Source: JAHTBL01 sp038532735
GTDB lineage: Bacteria > Pseudomonadota > Alphaproteobacteria > Rhodobacterales > Rhodobacteraceae
Assembly (NCBI GenBank): GCA_038532735.1
Contig: JBCBAC010000003.1
Location: forward strand, 62,001-126,000
Direction of reading: 5' to 3'
Length of the DNA: 64,000 nucleotides
How positions within the stretch are numbered: the first letter of the stretch is position 1; the number at the start of each line of letters is the position of its first letter. The position numbers and the translations under genes were made by a program. Below the pieces are notes generated by a model. The model ran no database searches and was not told the origin of the DNA. It saw only the letters and a list, made by a program, of their open reading frames with translations. Positions 24,859 through 33,743 of the stretch are shown here, in pieces.

Positions 24859-26249
24859 TTTCGATCAGCAGCCCGGATCTTGCGGAATTGCCGAAATATA
24901 AAGCCGTTGCCGAGGCGCTGCGGGGGCAAATCAACGGGGGCGCGCTGGCCGTAGGGGCCAAGCTACCGCCCGTCCGCGATCTGGCATGGGACCTCAAGAT
25001 CACCCCCGGCACAGTCGCGCGGGCCTATACGCTGCTGACGGATGAGGGTTTGTTGGAGGCTGTGGTCGGGCGTGGCACCTTCGTGGCGGATCAGAATGCT
25101 GCGGCGCAAGCCGATCAGAACTGGGCGCGCCAAGTACAGCCGCAACAAAATGACGGCAGTTATATCCTCTTTTCGCCCCGGCTGCCCGATATGGGGCAGG
25201 TGGGTCTGATCCGCGAGCATCTGCGCCGCGCGACTGAAGTCGAGACAAATGCGCTGCTGAATTACCCACGACGCGAAGATTTCGAACCCGCCCGCAAGGC
25301 GCTGCTGAACTGGCTTGATCCTATGCAGGTGGGTCCCGTGCACCATGAGGACATCGTCTGGAGCCATGGCGGCCAGAACGGCATCAATATGGTCATGCAA
25401 TGCGTTCTACGTGGTTCGCGCCCGGTGATTTTGGTCGAAGAAACCTCCTACGCCGGGTTCCGCCGCGCCGCCGAACTGCTCCGTGCCGAGGTTGTGGGCG
25501 TTCCGATGGATGAACACGGGCTGCGCCCCGATGCGCTGCGGGACGCCATCCGCCAGCATGATGCCCAACTGCTCTGCACATCGCTGGAGGTGCATAATCC
25601 CACCGGGATCACCACGCCGCTGGAACGGCGCCACGCGCTGGCTTCGGTCATTCGCGAGACCGGGATCGACGTGCTGGAAGATGATTGCTACCGGCTGGGC
25701 ACCGCCACTGGCCCAGGCTATCGCGCGCTTTTGCCGGATCAGGGGTGGTATGTTTCGTCATTCTCAAAAACCATGACGCCCGCCTTGCGGATCGGTTATG
25801 CAATTGCCCCCAAGGCCCGGAACCTTGATCTGCGCCGTGTGGGCAATTACGGCTTTTTCTCGCTCGCGCGCCCAATGGCAGAAGCGATGCAAGGTCTTCT
25901 GGAAGACCCGCGCACACGCTCTGTTACGGACGCCGTCCGCGAAGAGCTGGGCCGCTATGTCAAACGCGCGATCAACCATCTGGGCCGCTTCAACGTGGTC
26001 TGGCACGCGGATGTGCCGTTTCTCTGGCTGACCTTGCCGCCAGGCTGGCGCGCGCCTGCGTTTCTGCGTGCGGCAGAGGCCGAAGGGGTGATGATCCGGG
26101 CGGCAGACGAGTTTGCGATGCGCGACACGGCCGCGCCACAAGCTGTGCGCATTGCCGTGAACGCTCAAATGCCCATAGAACAATTCGATGAGGCGATGGC
26201 GATCCTGCGCCGTCTACTGGATAATCCGACAGACCAGATCACGGTCTAG
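24849..26249 (+). CDS. MocR-type transcriptional regulator (GntR HTH + aminotransferase-like domain)
   Basis: A 466-residue fusion: an N-terminal GntR winged helix (about 10-80; LPPVRDLAWDLKITPGTVARAY) joined to a fold-type I PLP-dependent aminotransferase domain (about 110-460). The PLP lysine is in SSFSKTMTPALRIGY, and ILVEETSYAGFRRAA and LEVHNPTGITT are cofactor/substrate loops. Such proteins (GabR, PdxR, TauR) sense an amine or PLP and activate or repress neighbours. The ATG at 24849 starts with MDTISISSPD; a longer frame upstream runs through the promoter and is rejected. The effector and targets are unknown; the divergent DUF1127 gene is the nearest candidate. Confidence 0.88.
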   Translation: MDTISISSPDLAELPKYKAVAEALRGQINGGALAVGAKLPPVRDLAWDLKITPGTVARAYTLLTDEGLLEAVVGRGTFVADQNAAAQADQNWARQVQPQQNDGSYILFSPRLPDMGQVGLIREHLRRATEVETNALLNYPRREDFEPARKALLNWLDPMQVGPVHHEDIVWSHGGQNGINMVMQCVLRGSRPVILVEETSYAGFRRAAELLRAEVVGVPMDEHGLRPDALRDAIRQHDAQLLCTSLEVHNPTGITTPLERRHALASVIRETGIDVLEDDCYRLGTATGPGYRALLPDQGWYVSSFSKTMTPALRIGYAIAPKARNLDLRRVGNYGFFSLARPMAEAMQGLLEDPRTRSVTDAVREELGRYVKRAINHLGRFNVVWHADVPFLWLTLPPGWRAPAFLRAAEAEGVMIRAADEFAMRDTAAPQAVRIAVNAQMPIEQFDEAMAILRRLLDNPTDQITV

Positions 26250-26317
26250 ACATGGGGTATTTATATACCTAATTTATAAGATACTGTTTTTGCTTAATTA
26301 AAAGCGGAGACACGCGC

Positions 26318-26345
26318 TTGACTGCACAACCAGCCCCTATATAAC
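26318..26345 (+). promoter_or_regulatory. promoter of rplM-rpsI
   Basis: TTGACT at 26318-26323 and TATAAC at 26340-26345 are spaced by 16 bases and lie about 60 bases before the rplM start. The 155-base gap after mocR is AT-rich ahead of this promoter and contains no gene. Confidence 0.6.
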
Positions 26346-26406
26346 CGCGCAATCGAATTTGCGGGTCTTGCTGAATGGCCCCTCACACCCAACTCAGGTG
26401 AGCTAA

Positions 26407-26871
26407 ATGAAAACCTTTTCTGCAACTCCGGCAGATATCGACAAGAAATGGATCCTGATCGACGCCGAAGGCATCGTTCTGGGCCGTCTCGCCTCGATCA
26501 TCGCCATGCGCCTGCGCGGCAAGCACAAGGCGTCCTTCACGCCAAACATGGATATGGGCGACAACGTGATTGTCATCAACGCGGACAAGATCCAGTTGAC
26601 CGGCAAGAAACGCGCCGAGAAGACCTACTGGCGTCACACCGGCCATCCCGGTGGCATCAAGTCGCGCACCGCGGAACAGATCCTCGAAGGGGATCACCCC
26701 GAGCGCGTCGTGACCAAAGCCGTGCAGCGCATGCTGCCTGGCAACCGTCTGAGCCGCCAGCTCATGACCAACCTGCGCGTCTATGCCGGTGCCGAGCACC
26801 CGCATGAGGCCCAGTCCCCTGAAACCGTGGACGTCAAATCCATGAACAAGAAAAACACCCGGAGCGCGTAA
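26407..26871 (+). CDS. rplM: 50S ribosomal protein L13
   Basis: A 154-residue protein close to the usual 142-residue L13, an early-assembling 50S protein. Family stretches are WILIDAEGIVLGRLASIIA, GDNVIVINADKIQLTGKK, YWRHTGHPGGIK and MLPGNRLSRQLMTNLRVYAG. The stop overlaps the rpsI start (ATG at 26871 shares the last A of TAA), so the pair is coupled, an almost universal order. Its own promoter lies at 26318-26345. Confidence 0.97.
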   Translation: MKTFSATPADIDKKWILIDAEGIVLGRLASIIAMRLRGKHKASFTPNMDMGDNVIVINADKIQLTGKKRAEKTYWRHTGHPGGIKSRTAEQILEGDHPERVVTKAVQRMLPGNRLSRQLMTNLRVYAGAEHPHEAQSPETVDVKSMNKKNTRSA

Positions 26872-27362
26872 TGGCTGACGAAATCAAATCGCTGGACGAG
26901 CTGAACGCCGTCGCCGAAGGGACCGAAGCCACCGTGGCCGAGGTATCCATCACCCGTGAGCCTGTTCGTGACGATCTGGGCCGCTCTTATGCCACTGGTA
27001 AGCGGAAAGACGCGGTCGCCCGCGTGTGGATCAAGCCAGGCTCCGGCAAGGTCACCGTGAACGGCAAAGAGCTGAAGACGTATTTTGCGCGTCCCGTGCT
27101 GCAGATGATCCTGCGCCAGCCCTTCACCGTCGCCGGTGTCGAAGACCAGTTTGACGTGATGGCAACCGTCAAGGGCGGTGGCCTTTCCGGTCAGGCCGGT
27201 GCGGTCAAGCACGGCATCTCCAAAGCGCTGCAGCTTTACGATCCCAGCTTGCGCGGCGCACTGAAAGCCGCCGGCTTCCTGACCCGCGACAGCCGTGTGG
27301 TCGAGCGGAAGAAATACGGTAAGGCGAAAGCCCGTAAGAGCTTCCAGTTCTCCAAGCGTTAA
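26871..27362 (+). CDS. rpsI: 30S ribosomal protein S9 with acidic N-terminal extension
   Basis: A 163-residue protein; residues about 38-163 are canonical S9 (SYATGKRKDAVARVWIKPG, GGLSGQAGAVKHGISKAL, DSRVVERKKYGKAKARKSFQ, C-terminal Lys-Arg that reaches the P site). The first 37 residues form an acidic extension absent from the 130-residue E. coli protein but usual in alphaproteobacteria. It is coupled to rplM and ended by a terminator at 27383-27413. Confidence 0.97.
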   Translation: MADEIKSLDELNAVAEGTEATVAEVSITREPVRDDLGRSYATGKRKDAVARVWIKPGSGKVTVNGKELKTYFARPVLQMILRQPFTVAGVEDQFDVMATVKGGGLSGQAGAVKHGISKALQLYDPSLRGALKAAGFLTRDSRVVERKKYGKAKARKSFQFSKR

Positions 27363-27382
27363 GCTGCTGGACATCCGATTGG

Positions 27383-27413
27383 AAAAGGCCGCACCGCTGG
27401 GTGTGGCCTTTTT
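27383..27413 (+). terminator. Rho-independent terminator of rplM-rpsI
   Basis: GGCCGCACC (27387-27395) pairs with GGTGTGGCC (27400-27408) through a GCTG loop, with one G-U pair; flanking A and T runs extend the stem, and TTTTT ends at 27413. It lies 20 bases after the rpsI stop. Confidence 0.88.
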
Positions 27414-27483
27414 CTTTGGCACATCGTCATTTTTTCCGCTTGGTAGGTGTCCTCTCTCTTGAGATTGCCGCTGATTTTGCCCC

Positions 27484-28383
27484 ATGCTGGTACGACTGTT
27501 GGGGATGGGCGCGCCATTGGCGATACTGAACACCGAAAACCGCAAGGGCCTTGCCCTGATCAGCGCGCCCCTGGGCTATGTGATCCTGCTACTGGCGGTG
27601 CCATTGGCCGCGATACTGCTCATCAGCTTCTGGACGCAGGACTTTCAAACCTTCGACACGACGCCGACGCTGAACAATTACCGAGAGGCCGTCAACGACC
27701 CGCTTTACCGCGAGCTTCTCTTCCGCTCGATCCGCATCGCGGGGGTGGTCACGCTGGTCACCGTGCTGCTCGCCTTTCCCATCGCGTATTTTATCTCCTT
27801 CCACGTCGCGCCCGAGCGGAAATCGCTCTGGCTTTTCCTCATCACAATCCCGTTTTGGACCAGCTACCTGATCCGCGTCTTCCTCTGGAAAGTGATCCTT
27901 GGCTTCAACGGTGTGTTGAACTCCGGCCTGCAAACCGTTGGGATCATTGATGAACCGCTCACCTTCATCCTCTACAACGCCAACGCCGTGGTGATCACGC
28001 TGGCCCACGCTTTTGCACCTTTCGCCATCCTTCCGATCTTTGTCGCATTGGAAAAAATCGATCGCTCCTTGCTGGAAGCTTCCCAAGACCTTGGGGAAAA
28101 CCGCGTTTCCACCTTCTTCCGCGTGACCCTGCCGCTGGCCATGCCCGGCGTGGTCGCCGCCGTCCTCATCGTCTTCATCCCGACCATCGGAGACTACGTC
28201 ACGCCCCGCCTCGTGGGCGGCCCAGACGGGCTCATGATCGCCAATATGATCCAGGTGCAATTCCTGCGCCTCAACAATGCGCCAATGGGGGCAACGCTGG
28301 CCGTCATCGCGATGCTCTCCGTCTCGCTCATCGCGCTTCTTTTCGTGGCCCTGAACCGCCGCTACTTGCGAGGGCCGCGATGA
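27484..28383 (+). CDS. ABC transporter permease, spermidine/putrescine type (PotB-like)
   Basis: A 299-residue inner-membrane permease with about six membrane segments. The EAA loop is visible as EASQDLGENRVSTFFRVTLPLAMPG near residue 200. The family imports polyamines or related cations such as putrescine, spermidine or ornithine derivatives. The start is uncertain: ATG at 27484 lacks a ribosome binding site, and the in-frame ATG at 27505 follows TTGGGG. The next permease starts inside the last four bases (ATGA). No binding-protein gene precedes it; rpsI and its terminator do. Confidence 0.87.
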   Translation: MLVRLLGMGAPLAILNTENRKGLALISAPLGYVILLLAVPLAAILLISFWTQDFQTFDTTPTLNNYREAVNDPLYRELLFRSIRIAGVVTLVTVLLAFPIAYFISFHVAPERKSLWLFLITIPFWTSYLIRVFLWKVILGFNGVLNSGLQTVGIIDEPLTFILYNANAVVITLAHAFAPFAILPIFVALEKIDRSLLEASQDLGENRVSTFFRVTLPLAMPGVVAAVLIVFIPTIGDYVTPRLVGGPDGLMIANMIQVQFLRLNNAPMGATLAVIAMLSVSLIALLFVALNRRYLRGPR

Positions 28384-29180
28384 GATCCCTGCGCACCTAC
28401 GCCATCCTCTACCTGATCTTTCTATACGCGCCGATCGCGCTACTGCCGATCTTTGCGTTCAACGACGCGACGATCATTGCCTTCCCGCTCAGCGGCTTCA
28501 CCACGCAATGGTTCACCGAATTGCCGCAGATACCGGCGCTCATCGACAGCGTGAAGAACAGCCTCTACATCGCTGTAATCACAGCCATTCTGTCAACGAT
28601 TCTGGGCATCTGCGCCGCCCGTGCCGCCGCGAAATACACCTTCCGCTTCAAGCGCCCGATCATGGGCTTCATCATGGTCCCGCTGGTGCTGCCCGAGATC
28701 ATCGTTGCCGTCTCACTTCTCGTGATCCTGCTGCAACTCGGCCTGTCTTTGGGCGCCTGGACCGTCATCATGGGCCACGTCCTGATCTGCACACCGTTCT
28801 GCATCGCGATCCTCAATTCCGCCTTCCAGAACCTCGACCCCGCGATGGAGGAAGCCGCGATTGATCTTGGCGAAACGCCGTGGAGCACATTCCGCCTGGT
28901 CACCCTGCCACTCGTCAGCCCCGCGATCATCTCCGCATTGTTGATCTCGTTCACGATCTCGCTGGACGAATTCATCATCGCCTTCTTCCTCACCGGCACC
29001 GAACCCACGCTCCCGGTATATCTGTGGAGCCAACTGCGCTTTCCCGCCCGCATCCCCGTCGTTATGGCGCTAGGAACGATCCTTGTCGCAGGCTCGATCC
29101 TACTGCTGATCCTCGCCGAAATGATGCGCCGCCGGGGTCTGCGCCGCGCAGGCCTGCAAGACAAAGGAGGGTTCCTGTGA
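28380..29180 (+). CDS. ABC transporter permease, spermidine/putrescine type (PotC-like)
   Basis: A 266-residue permease with about six membrane segments, the partner of the preceding PotB-like subunit. The EAA loop reads EEAAIDLGETPWSTFRLVTLP near residue 160. The N-terminus YAILYLIFLYAPIALLPIFAFND is typical of PotC-type proteins. Its start overlaps the upstream stop and its stop overlaps the ATPase start (GTGA), so all three subunits are translationally coupled. Confidence 0.88.
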   Translation: MRSLRTYAILYLIFLYAPIALLPIFAFNDATIIAFPLSGFTTQWFTELPQIPALIDSVKNSLYIAVITAILSTILGICAARAAAKYTFRFKRPIMGFIMVPLVLPEIIVAVSLLVILLQLGLSLGAWTVIMGHVLICTPFCIAILNSAFQNLDPAMEEAAIDLGETPWSTFRLVTLPLVSPAIISALLISFTISLDEFIIAFFLTGTEPTLPVYLWSQLRFPARIPVVMALGTILVAGSILLLILAEMMRRRGLRRAGLQDKGGFL

Positions 29181-30259
29181 CCGCTCTGATCGACCTGAAA
29201 AACGTCAATAAATACTACGGCGACTACCACGCGCTGCGCGGCATCAATCTTGAGATTGCTCAAGGCGAGTTCTTCTCGCTGCTTGGTCCCTCCGGCTGCG
29301 GCAAGACCACGCTTTTGCGCACGATTGCAGGGTTTGAGGACCCTTCGGACGGCACGCTCCATATCGCGGGAACAGATATGAAGGGTGTGCCCGCCAATGC
29401 GCGGCCCACAAATATGGTCTTCCAAAGCTACGCGATCTTCCCACATCTGACGGTGGCTGAGAATGTGGGCTTCGGCCTGCGCAAATCCTCTTTAAGCAAG
29501 TCCGAGAAGATGAAGAGTGTCGAAGACGCCCTTGAGATGGTTGGCCTAAAAGGCTTTGGGGGCAGGGCAGCGCATGCCCTCTCCGGCGGCCAGCGGCAAC
29601 GCGTGGCTTTAGCTCGTGCGCTGATCCTGAAACCAAAAGTCCTGCTGCTGGACGAGCCGCTCTCCGCCCTCGACAAGAAGCTACGCGAGCAGATGCAGTC
29701 CGAACTGCGACGCCTGCAACGTCAGGTCGGCATTACCTTTATTCTCGTCACCCATGATCAGGAAGAAGCGCTGATCATGTCCGACCGTGTTGCGGTGATG
29801 TTCGAAGGCGAGATCGCGCAATTGGCCGATCCCCAAACCCTCTACAAGCGCCCGCTCAGCCGCAAGGTGGGCGATTTCATCGGCGTGATGAACTTCCTGC
29901 CCGCAACGGTCAAGAACGCCACCGCGATTGAGCTCGACGTCGCGGGGCTCGGTCTCGTCACCATCGCGCCGGATCAAGCCCCCTCAACCGCCAAAACTGG
30001 CACGGCAGAGGTTGGCATTCGGCCCGAAATGATGTCGATCCTTTTCGACGGCGAACCGGATCGCGGCACCATCGCGGAAGGCACCATCAAGGACCGCGCC
30101 TATTACGGCGACATGACCTATTACGATGTTCACCTCAAGAACGTGGTGCAACCCATTACGATTTCCATGAAAAACATCATCGGACGCCCGGTTCTCGACA
30201 TCGGCGATACGGCGCGTGTCAGCTGGGACGCACGATCGCTGGTGCTGTTTTCAGACTAG
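29177..30259 (+). CDS. ABC transporter ATP-binding protein, polyamine type (PotA-like)
   Basis: A 360-residue ATPase. Walker A is GPSGCGKTTLL near residue 39, the signature is LSGGQRQRVALARAL near 135, and Walker B is VLLLDEPLSALD near 158, followed by the H-loop VTHDQEEAL. A C-terminal TOBE domain (about 270-355) ends the protein. The GTG at 29177 overlaps the permease stop and has AGGAGG six bases before it. It powers the two preceding permeases. The transporter lacks a substrate-binding protein in this window, so one must be encoded elsewhere. Substrate is assigned only by family. Confidence 0.9.
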   Translation: MTALIDLKNVNKYYGDYHALRGINLEIAQGEFFSLLGPSGCGKTTLLRTIAGFEDPSDGTLHIAGTDMKGVPANARPTNMVFQSYAIFPHLTVAENVGFGLRKSSLSKSEKMKSVEDALEMVGLKGFGGRAAHALSGGQRQRVALARALILKPKVLLLDEPLSALDKKLREQMQSELRRLQRQVGITFILVTHDQEEALIMSDRVAVMFEGEIAQLADPQTLYKRPLSRKVGDFIGVMNFLPATVKNATAIELDVAGLGLVTIAPDQAPSTAKTGTAEVGIRPEMMSILFDGEPDRGTIAEGTIKDRAYYGDMTYYDVHLKNVVQPITISMKNIIGRPVLDIGDTARVSWDARSLVLFSD

Positions 30260-30297
30260 GCTTTATCTTTGCAAAAATATCCAGAAATCTTCCGGTA

Positions 30298-30915
30298 TCA
30301 CTCATCCGGCGGCACCAAGCCCAGGCCCCGCAAGTAGACACCGATCCCGCTTTCCAGCAGTTCCTCTGCCGGAAAAGGCGCTTTTGTCCCGGGCGATCCG
30401 CGCGCGAACAGCTCAACTACGCCGTGGCTCAAGGCCCAGATATGGGCAGAGAACATCTGCGGGGGCGGTCGCTTTTCAGGCGGAATATGCATCGACAATT
30501 CGGTCGCCGCTTTCTCAAGCACCGCGCGGGCCCGCGTGGCCACAGCGTTGAGTTCCGGCGTACGCTGGATCGAAATTCCGCTTTCAAACATCGCCACGTA
30601 GTGGCCCGGATATTTCTTGGCGAACGCCAGATAGGCCCGACCGGTCGCTTCAAACGACGCCAGAGCAGACGGCTGGCCCTTTTCGTAGGCGTATTCCATC
30701 AGGTCGGCGAAAACCTCATACCCCTGCCGTGCAGCCTCTGCGATCAGGTCTTCACGGCCAGCAAAATGGCGATAGACGGCCGCGGGCGTCACGCCAGCAC
30801 GCTTTGCAGCTTCCGACAAGGTAAAGCCAGTCGGGCCTTTCTCCTCGATCAGGATAAGCGCGGCGTCGACCAGCGCTTCGCGCAGGTTGCCGTGGTGATA
30901 GCCGCGCTTAGGCAT
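30298..30915 (-). CDS. TetR family transcriptional regulator
   Basis: A 205-residue protein with an N-terminal TetR helix-turn-helix (about 8-55; FTLSEAAKRAGVTPAAVYRHFAGREDLIAEA) and a TetR_C-type ligand domain containing FAKKYPGHYVAMFE. The ATG at 30915 lies inside the last eight bases of ppk2, so the two genes overlap and are probably coupled. The in-frame extension to 31041 runs deep into ppk2 and is rejected. Ligand and targets are unknown. It ends the minus-strand cluster, converging on the ABC transporter gene. Confidence 0.87.
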   Translation of the reverse strand: MPKRGYHHGNLREALVDAALILIEEKGPTGFTLSEAAKRAGVTPAAVYRHFAGREDLIAEAARQGYEVFADLMEYAYEKGQPSALASFEATGRAYLAFAKKYPGHYVAMFESGISIQRTPELNAVATRARAVLEKAATELSMHIPPEKRPPPQMFSAHIWALSHGVVELFARGSPGTKAPFPAEELLESGIGVYLRGLGLVPPDE

Positions 30916-31777
30916 CCCAGATATCAGGGCCGCCCGCGATTTTCGGGTCGGGTGTGCCAAGGGCATCCGCGTTCTTGCCCGCATAGTCGATCTTGCACAG
31001 CACGGACCGGATCGCCGCCAGCCGCGCACGACGCTTGTCATCTGAACGAATGATCGTCCAAGGGGCAGCCTCGCTATCGCTGCGCGCGAACGTCTCTTGA
31101 ATGGCGGCAGAGTAGGCGTCCCATTTTTTCAGCCCCTCTACATCGATCCAACTCAGTTTCCACTGCTTCAACGGATCACTTTCGCGGTCCAGAAAGCGGC
31201 GCAGTTGCTCGGCACGTCCCACATTCAGCCATAGCTTGAAGACAAGGATGCCTTCGTTCACCAGCATCTGCTCAAATGGAACGACCTGCCGGAAAAACGC
31301 CTCGCGCTGCGGATCGGTGCAAAAGCCGAACACTTTTTCGACGACCCCGCGATTATACCAGGAGCGGTCGTAAAACACGATCTCACCGCCCGCGGGCAGA
31401 TGATCGATATAGCGCTGGAAGTACCATTGCGTCGCCTCGCGGTCCGTCGGCTTCGAAAGCGCCACGACCCGCGCGCCACGTGGGTTCAGGTTCTCCCGGA
31501 ACCGCTTGATCGTGCCGCCTTTGCCGGCGGCATCGCGGCCCTCGAACACAATCGCGATCCGGGCCCCGGTGTCGCGCGCCCAGCTTTGCAGTTTGACCAG
31601 CTCGATCTGAAGCGCGTCGAGATGATCCTCATACGCGTCCTTATCCATGCGATTTTCGTAAGGATAATCCGGGTTCAGGATCGTATCCTTTTTGCGATCC
31701 TCAATCGCCTCACGCACGTCATCAGGCGCGTCGTCGCGGTAAAAACTGCTGATGGCCCCGTCGAATGGAAGCTGCAT
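30908..31777 (-). CDS. ppk2: polyphosphate kinase 2
   Basis: A 289-residue PPK2-family enzyme that transfers phosphate between polyphosphate and nucleotides. Walker A is VFEGRDAAGKGGTIKRF near residue 78, the lid region is NPRGARVVALSKPTDREATQWYF cut into two recognisable parts, and Walker B is FYDRSWYNRGVVE near residue 142. The length is that of single-domain PPK2 enzymes, which usually make ATP or GTP from the diphosphates. It is preceded by the lipoprotein hydrolase gene (39 bases) and overlaps tetR. Cytoplasmic. Confidence 0.92.
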   Translation of the reverse strand: MQLPFDGAISSFYRDDAPDDVREAIEDRKKDTILNPDYPYENRMDKDAYEDHLDALQIELVKLQSWARDTGARIAIVFEGRDAAGKGGTIKRFRENLNPRGARVVALSKPTDREATQWYFQRYIDHLPAGGEIVFYDRSWYNRGVVEKVFGFCTDPQREAFFRQVVPFEQMLVNEGILVFKLWLNVGRAEQLRRFLDRESDPLKQWKLSWIDVEGLKKWDAYSAAIQETFARSDSEAAPWTIIRSDDKRRARLAAIRSVLCKIDYAGKNADALGTPDPKIAGGPDIWDA

Positions 31778-31816
31778 AGGCTCCTCCCTTTTGTCATATA
31801 TGGAGGGTGTGGGCGC

Positions 31817-32812
31817 TTAGCGCAATCCGGCACGGGTTGCCGCTCGGTCAATCGCGGCAATGGTTTGCTCTGCCGCGACGTGCTGAGGCATATGGCCAAT
31901 CCCGTCCAACCGGGTCAGGGTCGCATTGGGGATTTGGCGCGACAGAGGCTCTGAGTGGATCGCCAGCGGCACAATCGTGTCGGCGGTGCCGTGCAGGATC
32001 TCCGTGGGCACCCCGATGGAACCGTAGCGCTTTGACATCTCGACGATATGAGGGCGCAGGGAATTCACCTGCTGCGCATTGGCCCGCAGCGACTCGCGCC
32101 GCAAGGTGAGGCCTGCGCCTACGTATTCGGCGTAGCCGTCGGGGGCTGTTTGCGGCTCAAAGATGCTGGCCAGCACGTTGTCGATCCGCGACGTCGGCAC
32201 GAAAGCCGAAATCAGCGGCACGACCGTCGCGCCACCGACACGAGACGAGTTGATCCCGTAAAGCGCGCCCAGATCACCGGGCCACGGGTTGGAAGCTGCA
32301 CCGAGCAATACCAGCCCCGCCGGGTGGTCGGGATAGTCCAGCGCCCAGGCGAGCGTCACCGCGCCCCCAAACGAATGCCCGACAATGATCGGGTTCTTCA
32401 CATCCAACTGATCGGCAGCAGCCTTCAGCAAGGCAGCCTGTTCAGATGGGCTTTCGGCCTTGGTGTTGGTCGCGCCTTCAAAGCCGGGCAGGCGGTCTGT
32501 CCAGCCCAGACCGGGGCGATCAAAGGCGATGACGCGGTAGCGGTCCTTGACGCGGTCCACAAATTCGAAGGTCCAGTCGCGGGTGTTGCCGCTCGCCCCG
32601 TGGATCAAGATCAGATCAGGGCCTGTGCCTTCGACATGGGCATGCACGGTGGTGCCGTTCACCTCCAGCAGCTGACCGGTGGGCGGGTAGGCGGCCTCCG
32701 CCTGTGCGGCGCGTGTTTCGGCCCGGTTGCCGACAATCACGCCGCAGCCTGCCAGAACGGCTGTCACAGCGGCGAGGGTTAGCAGTTTAGTGGCCAATTT
32801 TCGCAAGGTCAT
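31817..32812 (-). CDS. alpha/beta hydrolase, predicted lipoprotein
   Basis: A 331-residue protein with a lipoprotein signal peptide (hydrophobic LLTLAAVTAVLAGC, lipobox LAGC, Cys23). The hydrolase fold shows the oxyanion HGASGN, the nucleophile elbow VGHSFGGA near residue 138 and the catalytic His in GIGHMPQH near the C-terminus, with an Asp in HGTADTIVP. It would act as an esterase or lipase-like enzyme anchored in a membrane facing the periplasm. The ATG at 32812 lies 26 bases inside the metA 3' end. Substrate unknown. Confidence 0.83.
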   Translation of the reverse strand: MTLRKLATKLLTLAAVTAVLAGCGVIVGNRAETRAAQAEAAYPPTGQLLEVNGTTVHAHVEGTGPDLILIHGASGNTRDWTFEFVDRVKDRYRVIAFDRPGLGWTDRLPGFEGATNTKAESPSEQAALLKAAADQLDVKNPIIVGHSFGGAVTLAWALDYPDHPAGLVLLGAASNPWPGDLGALYGINSSRVGGATVVPLISAFVPTSRIDNVLASIFEPQTAPDGYAEYVGAGLTLRRESLRANAQQVNSLRPHIVEMSKRYGSIGVPTEILHGTADTIVPLAIHSEPLSRQIPNATLTRLDGIGHMPQHVAAEQTIAAIDRAATRAGLR

Positions 32813-33704
32813 AACTGGTTGTCTGGTAAATCTCGTTGATCCAGTTGCCATATAGAAGATGCGCGTGACTTCTCCACCGGTTCTGTGGGCTGCGCGCAGG
32901 ATCGTTATCCGGGTAGTAGTTCAGCGGCACGTTGATCGGGGTGCCATCGGCCACGTCGCGATCATATTCCTGCTTGAGCGTGTCGCTGTCATACTCGAAA
33001 TGATTGAAGATATAGAGCGCGCGATGGGCCGGGTCTTCGACCAAGGCAGGGCCAACCTCATCACTGCTGAGCAGCGTTTTCAGACCATCGGCGGCGTCAA
33101 TCTCATCCTGCTTCATCTCGGTCCAGCGACTAACAGGGATCACGCAATCATCCGAGAACCCGCGCAAATAGGGGGAAGCGGGATCAATATTGCGGTGCCG
33201 GAAACAGCCGAACGCTTTGGCGTCGAGGATATGCTTTTTGACACCATGGAAATGGTTAATCATCGCCATGCCGCCCCAGCAGACGCCGAAGGTGGAGTGC
33301 ACATTGCTTTGGGTCCAGGCAAAAACCTCGCGCAGCTCGTCCCAATAGGTGACTTTGTCGAAATCCAGATGCTCAATTGGCGCGCCGGTGATGATGAGCC
33401 CGTCAAACTTCTCGTCCTTCACGTCCTGAAAGGGGCGGTAGAACTCAGCCATATGTTCGGCGGCGGTCGTCTTGGTTTGATGCTCGGACATGCGGATCAG
33501 CGTCAGCTCGATCTGCAGGGGCGTGGCGCCGATCAGACGGGCAAACTGGTTCTCCGTCTGGATCTTCTTGGGCATAAGGTTCAAAAGCCCGATGCGCAGA
33601 GGCCGAATGTCCTGACGGCCAGCCGCATCCTCGTCCATCACCATCACACCTTCGCGCGTGAGCACGTCATAGGCGGGCAGGGTGGCAGGCAGTTTGATGG
33701 GCAT
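32787..33704 (-). CDS. metA: homoserine O-acyltransferase MetA, predicted to use acetyl-CoA
   Basis: A 305-residue MetA-family enzyme that activates homoserine for methionine synthesis. The catalytic Cys is Cys142 in GVCWGGMAM, with conserved His and Glu in the HFEYDSDTL region. Residue 111 is Glu (TGAPIEHLDF); from established work on this family, Glu111 favours acetyl-CoA whereas Gly111 (as in E. coli) favours succinyl-CoA, so O-acetylhomoserine is the likely product. The protein is near the usual 309 residues. It follows a P-loop protein gene by 39 bases and overlaps the hydrolase gene. No SAM riboswitch fits in the short leader. Confidence 0.93.
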   Translation of the reverse strand: MPIKLPATLPAYDVLTREGVMVMDEDAAGRQDIRPLRIGLLNLMPKKIQTENQFARLIGATPLQIELTLIRMSEHQTKTTAAEHMAEFYRPFQDVKDEKFDGLIITGAPIEHLDFDKVTYWDELREVFAWTQSNVHSTFGVCWGGMAMINHFHGVKKHILDAKAFGCFRHRNIDPASPYLRGFSDDCVIPVSRWTEMKQDEIDAADGLKTLLSSDEVGPALVEDPAHRALYIFNHFEYDSDTLKQEYDRDVADGTPINVPLNYYPDNDPARSPQNRWRSHAHLLYGNWINEIYQTTSYDLAKIGH

Positions 33705-33743
33705 GGGATCAAGTCCGTTTCGGGGTGGAGGCTTTAGATAGGC

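Noticed and set aside
33705..33743. possible SAM-II riboswitch before metA
   Set aside because: Only 39 bases separate metA from the upstream gene, too short, and no SAM-II sequence pattern is present.
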